A stretch of DNA of 9,785 bases from Actinomycetota bacterium (lineage in GTDB: Bacteria; Actinomycetota; Actinomycetes; Nanopelagicales; Nanopelagicaceae): positions 1 through 9,785 of the forward strand of contig WLED01000039.1 of assembly GCA_009704445.1 (NCBI GenBank), given 5' to 3'. Both the position numbers and the translations under genes were made by a program. Shown here piece by piece: positions 1-5,795 of the stretch. The notes under the pieces were generated by a model. That model was not told where the DNA came from. It was given only the letters and a program-made list of their open reading frames with translations, and made no database searches. Numbering within the stretch: the first letter of the stretch is position 1; each line of letters opens with the position of its first letter.

Positions 1-1212
1 CCTCGCCAGTTAACAAAGCGTGGCCACAGACTTGCTTTCTCAAACGGAATCCTTTTACTGGCTGGTGGAGGAATTTTCTTAGTCCTTATTACAGGTGGAT
101 CTGTCAATCATTTAGTTGCTTTCTACGCACTTGGCGTCTTTACAGGATTTGCTTTGGCTGGTTTTGGCATGTTGAAGCATGCTCTTCGTCATCGAACTGG
201 TTCCTGGAAAGCTAAGGTTTTCATCCATGGTCTTGCAGGAAGTGTTTCCACACTTATTGTTCTTATATTTTCAGTGGTTAAGTTCACCGAAGGTGCATGG
301 TTAGTTCTTGTAACAGCGCCAATAATGGTTGTCTCATTTTTGCGTTTACGCCGCCAATACACGCGTGAACAAGAAGCACTCTCTATAAAACAACATCAAG
401 AGCGTGCGACTTCCATTGCTCGCCATGACGTTACTGTCTTAGTGGACAACGTTGATATTGCTACTGTTGGTGCTGTTCGATATGCCCGAAGTCTCAAGCC
501 TCATAAGTTAAAGGCTGTCCACTTTGTCATCGATGATCGTCGAGCAGATGAGATTCAAACAGCTTGGGCTGCATCTGATGCATTAGAGGATGTAACTCTA
601 GAATTAATTGATTGCCCTGATCGAAGATTGGCAAATTCTGCACTTGATTACGCAATTCGAATGACAGAGAAACCAGATGTCGAACTAACGCTTTTGCTTC
701 CTCGACGTTCATACTCTGGATTCTTGGGTCGTTTGTTACATGACCAAACCGCTGAAAAGATTGCTGCTCCAATCTCCCAATTACCTCGCGTTGTTGCAAC
801 GATCGTTCCTTTTGATGTTGAGAAAATTATTTCTGGAGCTACTTTTGTAGCACCAGCAGCAGTTAATCTTCCAAAAGCACCAGCCACAAAACCATTAGTG
901 AAAGCACCTGTCGTAAATGAAGAACCCGTAAGTCATTACGCTGAGAATGTAACGCCTATTGGTGAAATAGTTTGGCGTAAGAGAGCTCAAGTGCAAGGTC
1001 GAGTTACTTCAATTCGCATGGCACCTAGCGGGGGTGCACCAGTGTTGGAAGTTGAAATTTGGGATGAGACCGGTGGTGTTTCTCTTCAATTCCTAGGCAG
1101 ACGTGAAATTGCAGGACTAGAGGTTGGTTCTCAACTACGTGCTGAAGGAATGGTTGGTGAAGAAGAAGGCGCGATGGTGATACTTAATCCTTCTTACGAA
1201 CTTCTTGTATAA
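1..1212 (+). CDS. APC-family amino acid permease, C-terminal part, fused to an OB-fold domain (5' end outside window)
   Basis: The frame is open from base 1 to the TAA at 1210-1212 (403 codons visible), so the true start lies upstream. The first ~115 codons hold about four hydrophobic segments (roughly 11-30, 36-57, 75-96, 98-114), with motifs such as RLAFSNG and KFTEGAWLVLV seen in the last helices of actinobacterial APC amino acid permeases. Codons ~143-273 form the soluble USP-like tail of these permeases (VTVLVDNVDIAT, CPDRRLANSALDYA, LLPRRSYSGFLGRLLHDQT, RVVATIVPFDV). An Ala/Pro/Lys-rich linker follows, then from ~320 to the end a small OB-fold-like domain (GEIVWRKRAQVQGRVTSI, LEVEIWDETGGVSLQFLGRR). 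In many actinobacteria, as I recall, that domain is a separate small protein encoded near a TrkA/APC cluster; here no stop separates the two. Substrate cannot be told. The last 29 bases overlap convergent tadA. The permease assignment is firm; the role of the fused domain is unknown. Confidence 0.85.
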   Translation, partial: PRQLTKRGHRLAFSNGILLLAGGGIFLVLITGGSVNHLVAFYALGVFTGFALAGFGMLKHALRHRTGSWKAKVFIHGLAGSVSTLIVLIFSVVKFTEGAWLVLVTAPIMVVSFLRLRRQYTREQEALSIKQHQERATSIARHDVTVLVDNVDIATVGAVRYARSLKPHKLKAVHFVIDDRRADEIQTAWAASDALEDVTLELIDCPDRRLANSALDYAIRMTEKPDVELTLLLPRRSYSGFLGRLLHDQTAEKIAAPISQLPRVVATIVPFDVEKIISGATFVAPAAVNLPKAPATKPLVKAPVVNEEPVSHYAENVTPIGEIVWRKRAQVQGRVTSIRMAPSGGAPVLEVEIWDETGGVSLQFLGRREIAGLEVGSQLRAEGMVGEEEGAMVILNPSYELLV

Positions 1213-1642
1213 AACTTTTTATTAACTCGCCACATTCTGCTGCTAATACACCTGCTCGTACTTCTGTTCTAAAGGTACTTCGAGGATCGCGCAATAAATC
1301 CCACACCGATCCAACCGCACCCGCCTTTTCATCCCAAGCACCAAATACAAGTGTTTGAATTCGCGACTGGGCGATAGCCCCGGCGCACATTGCACATGGT
1401 TCAAGTGTTACAACAAGAGTTAAATTCTCTAACTTCCACGAACCAAGTTGTTGTGATGCTCTTCGCAAAGCAACAATTTCTGCGTGAGCAGTCGGATCAC
1501 TGTGGAGTTCTCGTTCGTTATGTCCCGACGAAATCAGCTCACCCGAAGCATTAAATACTGCAGCCCCAACGGGAATGTCATTACTTTTTAAAGCTTCGCG
1601 GGCAGTTGCTAGGGCAACATGCATCATCTCAATGTCATTCAT
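1184..1642 (-). CDS. tadA: tRNA-specific adenosine deaminase TadA
   Basis: A 152-residue cytosolic zinc enzyme that converts adenosine to inosine at the wobble position (A34) of tRNA-Arg(ACG), letting one tRNA read several CGN codons. The deaminase signature is complete: HAE at 53-55 (His53 zinc ligand, Glu55 proton shuttle) and PCAMC at 82-86 (Cys83 and Cys86 zinc ligands), followed by AGAI and, further on, VFGAWDEKAGAVGS, which matches TadA better than generic cytidine deaminases. Length and layout match the E. coli enzyme. The ATG at 1642 is used; in-frame ATGs at codons 6 and 7 are alternatives, because no strong ribosome site is seen before any of them. It lies 41 bases downstream of its companion gene on the same strand, and its 3' end overlaps the convergent permease gene by 29 bases. 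Confidence 0.93.
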   Translation of the reverse strand: MNDIEMMHVALATAREALKSNDIPVGAAVFNASGELISSGHNERELHSDPTAHAEIVALRRASQQLGSWKLENLTLVVTLEPCAMCAGAIAQSRIQTLVFGAWDEKAGAVGSVWDLLRDPRSTFRTEVRAGVLAAECGELIKSFIQEVRKKD

Positions 1643-1656
1643 GAGTGTTCATTCAT

Positions 1657-1687
1657 ATCTGCTCATTTATTACTTACATCTGCTCAT
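1657..1687. repeat. 10-bp direct repeat, 21-bp period, between the tadA companion gene and tadA
   Basis: ATCTGCTCAT occurs exactly at 1657-1666 and again at 1678-1687 (ATGAGCAGAT on the coding strand). The second copy covers the TGA stop of the upstream gene and the first lies in the spacer before tadA. A 21-bp period is two DNA turns, so this could be a protein-binding pair or the relic of a small tandem duplication. Function is not known. Confidence 0.5.
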
Positions 1688-2256
1688 AAATCAAGTAGTT
1701 CTGCAAACTCTTCTCCAAAACCAAGTCGTGACGCTATAGCCTCAAGTTGTTCATCAGGGAATAACTCTTCATCATCACATAAGGCTGTAATTTCCATGCC
1801 GCTCATTCCTAAGTCGGCAAGAATTTCAAGATGGCCTGTCGGCCCAGCTTCATCATCATCATCTTCTGGAATAGGTAGATCTGCAATTTCAAGAAGTTCC
1901 TCTGCAACTGGATAATCTAAAGCGGCGGTTGCATCACTTAAAAATAATGAAATATGAGAACCTAGTACGCGAATCAAAATAAAGAACTCTTCATCTATCG
2001 CTATCAAAGCAATCGAGCCACCATTTGTTTGTTGTGACTTTAGTCGCGTAATTATCTGTGCAATATCGTAGGGATCAGATAACTCGGCTAACGTCCATCG
2101 TCCATCCTCATGCCAAGCTGCAACTGCGATATCTGCTTCATTTATAAACTCGCGCGGTTCATCCTTTATCTCATCGAATGATTCAATCTCTTCGATCTCG
2201 TCCATCTCCTCGACGTCGTCGAGCCCTTCAGGTAGGTCATTTTCGAAGGCGGACAT
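1684..2256 (-). CDS. tRNA adenosine deaminase-associated protein (actinobacterial family)
   Basis: A 190-residue acidic soluble protein of unknown biochemical role, recognised by similarity to the actinobacterial family annotated as tRNA adenosine deaminase-associated because it sits next to tadA. Residues 6-40 are a run rich in Asp/Glu. The conserved core begins near 43 (IAVAAWHEDGRW) and contains a strand-rich stretch (IALIAIDEEFFILIRVLG, then LFLSDATAALDYPVAEELL). After a second acidic patch (PIPEDDDDE, 129-136) comes the family C-terminus (LEILADLGMSGMEITALC, then LFPDEQLEAIASRLGF). The ATG at 2256 is the furthest-upstream reasonable start. The acidic N-terminus resembles low-complexity tails in relatives, so a later start at Met18 is possible. 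The family link is confident; the functional link to TadA is inferred only from gene order. Confidence 0.85.
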   Translation of the reverse strand: MSAFENDLPEGLDDVEEMDEIEEIESFDEIKDEPREFINEADIAVAAWHEDGRWTLAELSDPYDIAQIITRLKSQQTNGGSIALIAIDEEFFILIRVLGSHISLFLSDATAALDYPVAEELLEIADLPIPEDDDDEAGPTGHLEILADLGMSGMEITALCDDEELFPDEQLEAIASRLGFGEEFAELLDL

Positions 2257-2297
2257 GTGGCAATACTTTCACTCATTTGCAAGGAAAGAAACCCCTG

Positions 2298-2303
2298 TAA
2301 GGT
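2298..2303 (+). promoter_or_regulatory. Putative -10 box (TAAGGT) for leaderless upp transcript
   Basis: TAAGGT fits the TAnnnT -10 pattern and ends 7 bases before the ATG at 2311. Transcription would therefore start at or next to the A of the start codon, giving a leaderless mRNA. No purine-rich ribosome site is correctly placed before this ATG. Upstream, TTGCAA at 2277-2282 is a weak -35 candidate with a short 15-base spacer. It lies in the 54-base divergent spacer shared with the tadA companion gene. Confidence 0.4.
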
Positions 2304-2310
2304 ATGGGGT

Positions 2311-2949
2311 ATGAAAGTACATGTCGCAAACCACCCGCTAGTAAGCCATAAGTTAACGGTGCTTCGTGACGAGCGAACTGACTCCCCAACATTTAGACGT
2401 TTAGTCGAAGAGCTAGTAACGCTTTTGGCCTACGAGGCAACGCGTCAAGTTCGAACAATTGAAGTTGAAATTACAACACCTGTAACCAAAACAAAGGGTC
2501 AGAAATTAGCTGATCCTCGTCCTGTTGTAGTTCCAATTCTTCGAGCTGGTCTTGGAATGTTAGAAGGTATGAGTAAGTTGTTGCCAACGGCTGAAGTGGG
2601 ATTTCTTGGCATGGTCCGGGATGAAAAAACTTTAGAAGCAAGCACCTATGCAAACCGTTTACCTGAAGACCTCTCGGGGCGTCATGTATTTGTCTTAGAT
2701 CCTATGCTTGCCACAGGCGGAACATTAATAATGGCGTTTCATTATTTAATCGATCTTGGTGCAACTGACATAACCGCAGTGTGTATTTTATCTGCACCTG
2801 AGGGAATTGCAGCCGTTGAGAAGGAGTTCAAAGATTCCAAGGTTCCAATAACAATAGTTACTGGAGCGCTGGATGAAAAGTTAAATGAACATGGATACAT
2901 AGTTCCAGGTCTTGGAGATGCTGGCGACCGTCTTTACGGAGTTGTGTAA
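2311..2949 (+). CDS. upp: Uracil phosphoribosyltransferase
   Basis: A 212-residue cytosolic salvage enzyme making UMP and pyrophosphate from uracil and PRPP. The start is the ATG at 2311, whose product begins MKVHVANHPLVSHKL, aligning with the family N-terminus (conserved HPL...HKL). The frame is open back to a GTG at 2257, but those 18 extra codons resemble nothing in the family and cover the putative promoter. Visible motifs are YEATR (41-45), PILRAGLGM (75-83, dimer and active-site region), the PRPP-binding loop DPMLATGGT (130-138), and the uracil-binding C-terminal segment YIVPGLGDAGDRLYG (196-210). All key motifs are intact and the length is normal. Its stop abuts the malic enzyme start, so the two are probably one transcript. 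Confidence 0.95.
   Translation: MKVHVANHPLVSHKLTVLRDERTDSPTFRRLVEELVTLLAYEATRQVRTIEVEITTPVTKTKGQKLADPRPVVVPILRAGLGMLEGMSKLLPTAEVGFLGMVRDEKTLEASTYANRLPEDLSGRHVFVLDPMLATGGTLIMAFHYLIDLGATDITAVCILSAPEGIAAVEKEFKDSKVPITIVTGALDEKLNEHGYIVPGLGDAGDRLYGVV
2938..2941 (+). promoter_or_regulatory. Ribosome binding site (GGAG) supporting the TTG start of the malic enzyme
   Basis: GGAG inside the last codons of upp lies 8 bases before the TTG at 2950, a normal Shine-Dalgarno spacing. It supports translation from this rare TTG start placed directly after the upp stop codon. Genes inside transcripts here seem to use a ribosome site, whereas first genes appear leaderless. Confidence 0.55.
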
Positions 2950-4332
2950 TTGGCAACTACATCCCCGGGTTATGGGATAACGATTCGCGTTGAAGGAACT
3001 CCAGAATCCAACCCCGTAGCACTAGCAACAGCAGTAATTACTGGAGCAGGTGCAACCATTACTGCTCTTGACGTAGTTGAGTCACAGTTAGAGCGCGTTG
3101 TAATCGATATTACTTGTGACACTATTGATTCAGATCATGCTGATCAAATAACTGCTGCAATTTCTAAAAACTCGACATTGACAGTTAGAAAAGTTAGTGA
3201 CCGAACATTTCTTTTGCACTTGGGAGGAAAAATTGAAATCTCTTCCAAAGTGCCTTTAAAAACCCGTGATGATTTATCTCGTGCTTACACACCTGGTGTT
3301 GCGCGAATATGTCAGGCAATCGTTGCGGACCCATCTGATGCAAGGCGTCTAACGATAAAGAGAAACACTGTCGCAGTTGTTACAGATGGTTCGGCAGTTC
3401 TAGGTCTTGGAAATATTGGACCGGCCGCCGCGCTGCCAGTGATGGAAGGAAAAGCTGCACTCTTTAAGCGATTTGCTGACGTGGATGCATGGCCAGTGTG
3501 TCTTGATACTCAAGATGTAGATGAAATTGTCCGTACAGTTCAATTAATTGCTCCCGTTTACGGCGGAATTAACCTAGAAGACATCTCTGCACCTCGGTGT
3601 TTTGAAGTAGAGCGGCGCCTTCGAGAACTATTGGATATTCCCGTTTTCCACGATGATCAACATGGCACTGCAATAGTTGTTCTTGCTGCACTACGAAACG
3701 CTTTGAAACTTGTGAACAAGGACCTAAGTTCTGTAAAAATTGTATTGAGTGGTGTTGGCGCAGCCGGCAATGCAATCGCACGTCTACTCACACTAAATGG
3801 GGCCAGCAATATAATTGGTTTTAATGCTAAGGGAGTAATTCACCCTGAGATGAAATCTGATGATGTGATGCAGCAATGGTTTATAGATCACAGCAATCCT
3901 AAAAACTTTAAGGGAACAATTTCGGATGCAATGATTGGTGCTGATGTATTTATTGGCGTAAGTGCACCAAATGTTTTAGTTGAGTCTGATGTTGCGGCAA
4001 TGGCTGCGGGATCTATTGTTTTTGCACTTGCTAATCCTGATCCTGAGATTGATCCAGTCATCGCTCGGAAATACGCTTCTGTTGTTGCGACAGGAAGAAG
4101 TGACCAACCAAATCAAATCAATAATGTTTTGGCTTTCCCTGGAATTTTCCGAGGTTTGTTGGATGCTAATGCGCACAAGATTACTGATGAGATGTTGGTG
4201 GCTGCTGCCGAAGCTATTGCTGATTGTGTAAGTCCAGAACAACTCAACTCTTCATTTATAGTGCCGAGCGTCTTTGATGCTGGTGTTGTAAAAGCTGTAG
4301 CTGCAGCCGTTAAAGGCTCTGTGGGCGCTTAG
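2950..4332 (+). CDS. NAD(P)-dependent malic enzyme with N-terminal ACT domain
   Basis: A 460-residue cytosolic enzyme for oxidative decarboxylation of malate to pyruvate and CO2 with NAD+ or NADP+; the cofactor cannot be told from sequence by eye. Residues ~8-85 form an ACT-like domain (YGITIRVEG start), a usual site of small-molecule allosteric control and typical of actinobacterial relatives. The malic enzyme core follows: SRAYTPGVA with Tyr113, VTDGSAVLGLGNIGP (145-158), EGKAALFKRFADVDAWP with the catalytic Lys probably Lys168, acidic metal ligands in GGINLEDI (205-212) and FHDDQHGT (233-240), the Rossmann loop GVGAAGNA (268-275), and NNVLAFPGIFRG (391-402). The length is typical of the small prokaryotic class. 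It starts with TTG one base after the upp TAA, with a GGAG site 8 bases upstream. The last 23 bases overlap the convergent transporter gene. Confidence 0.93.
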   Translation: MATTSPGYGITIRVEGTPESNPVALATAVITGAGATITALDVVESQLERVVIDITCDTIDSDHADQITAAISKNSTLTVRKVSDRTFLLHLGGKIEISSKVPLKTRDDLSRAYTPGVARICQAIVADPSDARRLTIKRNTVAVVTDGSAVLGLGNIGPAAALPVMEGKAALFKRFADVDAWPVCLDTQDVDEIVRTVQLIAPVYGGINLEDISAPRCFEVERRLRELLDIPVFHDDQHGTAIVVLAALRNALKLVNKDLSSVKIVLSGVGAAGNAIARLLTLNGASNIIGFNAKGVIHPEMKSDDVMQQWFIDHSNPKNFKGTISDAMIGADVFIGVSAPNVLVESDVAAMAAGSIVFALANPDPEIDPVIARKYASVVATGRSDQPNQINNVLAFPGIFRGLLDANAHKITDEMLVAAAEAIADCVSPEQLNSSFIVPSVFDAGVVKAVAAAVKGSVGA

Positions 4333-5251
4333 TTTGTGATCCGCTGACTCCGCCAGCAATTACTCCTGCATAAGTCATAACAATTCCAATTATCAGGTAG
4401 TGACTGATACTGACTCCCTTTGTCGGTGCCACAATATCGATTACTAATGAGCTAACCAACTGGCCTCCGATACTAAAAAGTGTAAATGTCAATACTCCGA
4501 GTTGTTGAACAATGCTTGCAGCAAATGAAATATATATAACTCCCATAACGCCACCTAGATACATCCATAAAGGCCCAAATGGAAGGGGGGTAAATTCAAC
4601 TCGGTTAGTTGCTAATCCAATAATGAATACAGTTACCAACAGAATTGTTCCGGAAGTAAAGTTTAAAAGTGATGTGGTAAATCCCTCTTTAGAATGTTCA
4701 TTAATTTGACCATTAAGCGCTCTTTGAAACCCAACAAGTAAGCCTCCAGTACATCCAAATATTACTGTTAAAAAGGAAAGATTTTTAGCGTCAACGCGGT
4801 CGATGACAGACACAGCTACTGCAGCGATAGTGATCACTACCGCTAATACGCGCCTTCTTGTAATCAGGCGTTTACCGCCGCCTGTATAACCAATTCGATC
4901 GACTAATAAGGACATAACTGTTTGGCCAGCAACTGATGCAACAGTAAAAATCGCAACACCAACAAGTGGAACGGTCTGGGTTTGTATCGCCACAAAAGTT
5001 CCGCCGAGCGCGCCAGCAAAAAGTTTCCACCGAGCAATCTTTTTTTGCTGAACTGCCTCGCGTAGATTCCTTAACCCAATCTTTAATTTAGGATTAAAAA
5101 CAGTTATAAGCGAGATAATCAGAAGTCCTGAACCAAACGAAACTAAAGCTGCCTGTAAGCCATTATTCAGTCGATGTGACAACTCACCATTAATCCGAGC
5201 CTGTACCGAAATCATGGCTCCGGCTATTGCGGCTAGTAAGTCCAGGCGCAT
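4310..5251 (-). CDS. DMT-superfamily transporter, DUF606/YdcZ type
   Basis: A 313-residue integral membrane protein with about ten hydrophobic helices. It consists of two homologous halves visible within the protein: residues ~17-50 (QARINGELSHRL...) resemble ~176-209 (QRALNGQINEHS...), and ~98-121 (GVAIFTVASVAGQTV...) resemble ~252-275 (GVLTFTLFSIGGQLV...). This duplication and the QxxxNG motif near each start are the hallmark of the DUF606/YdcZ group of drug/metabolite transporters. Most members have no known substrate and none can be assigned here. The start ATG at 5251 shares its A with the TAA stop of the UPF0114 gene (TAATG) and has no clear ribosome site, so translation is probably coupled to that gene. 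The 3' end overlaps the malic enzyme gene by 23 bases. Confidence 0.87.
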   Translation of the reverse strand: MRLDLLAAIAGAMISVQARINGELSHRLNNGLQAALVSFGSGLLIISLITVFNPKLKIGLRNLREAVQQKKIARWKLFAGALGGTFVAIQTQTVPLVGVAIFTVASVAGQTVMSLLVDRIGYTGGGKRLITRRRVLAVVITIAAVAVSVIDRVDAKNLSFLTVIFGCTGGLLVGFQRALNGQINEHSKEGFTTSLLNFTSGTILLVTVFIIGLATNRVEFTPLPFGPLWMYLGGVMGVIYISFAASIVQQLGVLTFTLFSIGGQLVSSLVIDIVAPTKGVSISHYLIIGIVMTYAGVIAGGVSGSQTKRPQSL

Positions 5252-5781
5252 TATTTACGAGCGCCATCAAACTTTCGTTTATCAGCGATCCAATCCATAA
5301 GGGCAAATAAAACTCCAGAGATAACAAATGTTAAGTGAATAATTACTCGCCAAATAGTTCCTTCGCCAACTTCGGCTTGCCCAGAGAGTTCAATAAAGTC
5401 CTTGAGTAGTTCGATTACCGAAATAGCAACAAGTGAACCAATTAACTTGATTTTCAGACCACTAAAGTCAATTGTCCCCATCCAGTAAGGACGATCAGCT
5501 GAATCCGTTGCAACATCAATTCGAGAAACAAAGTTCTCATACCCTGCAAAAATCACCATCAGGATTAAGTTCGCAAGAAGTGTTAAATCAAGGAGTGCTA
5601 GAAGATCAAGAGTGAACTCTTGTGCATTTAATTCTCCTATATGAATAGCTAAATGGTAGAACTCAATAACAAAACGATAGGCCAGCAGCACTAACGCTCC
5701 AACTAGACCTAGATAAAGGGGAGCTAATAAATAACGAGAACGAAAAAGAGTGGATTCAATTCCATGAGTGATTTTGTTCAT
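5251..5781 (-). CDS. UPF0114 (YqhA-like) inner membrane protein
   Basis: A 176-residue membrane protein with four predicted helices (about 17-38, 56-79, 110-130 and 143-164). It matches the UPF0114/YqhA family along its length: RSRYLLAPLYLGL near the N-terminus, LLALLDLTLLANLILMVIFAGYENFVS with the conserved GYENFVS at 80-86, a short loop ending in DFSGLKIKL, and IIHLTFVISG near the end. The cellular role of the family is not established. The start ATG at 5781 is preceded by a TAAAAT box six bases upstream, suggesting a leaderless transcript that also covers the downstream DMT transporter through the TAATG overlap. It begins 14 bases after the ABC-F stop. Confidence 0.9.
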   Translation of the reverse strand: MNKITHGIESTLFRSRYLLAPLYLGLVGALVLLAYRFVIEFYHLAIHIGELNAQEFTLDLLALLDLTLLANLILMVIFAGYENFVSRIDVATDSADRPYWMGTIDFSGLKIKLIGSLVAISVIELLKDFIELSGQAEVGEGTIWRVIIHLTFVISGVLFALMDWIADKRKFDGARK

Positions 5782-5787
5782 GCGCAG

Positions 5788-5793
5788 ATTTTA
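5788..5793 (-). promoter_or_regulatory. Putative -10 box (TAAAAT) for UPF0114-DMT unit
   Basis: On the minus strand TAAAAT matches TATAAT at five of six positions and ends six bases before the ATG at 5781, the spacing expected if transcription begins at the start codon itself. It straddles the 14-base gap after the ABC-F gene. I see no good -35 hexamer upstream. Confidence 0.42.
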
Positions 5794-5795
5794 AC

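Noticed and set aside
1619..1915. Open frame on the + strand, rich in Ser
   Set aside because: It is the antisense of the acidic tadA companion gene; Ser runs arise from the complement of Asp/Glu codons.
2257..2310. In-frame GTG at 2257 extending upp by 18 codons
   Set aside because: The extra residues have no family counterpart, the ATG at 2311 aligns with the UPRT N-terminus, and the extension covers the divergent promoter region.
4580..4592. G-run in the transporter gene as a possible phase-variable tract
   Set aside because: Only six Gs long, too short for convincing slipped-strand switching, and the reading frame is intact.
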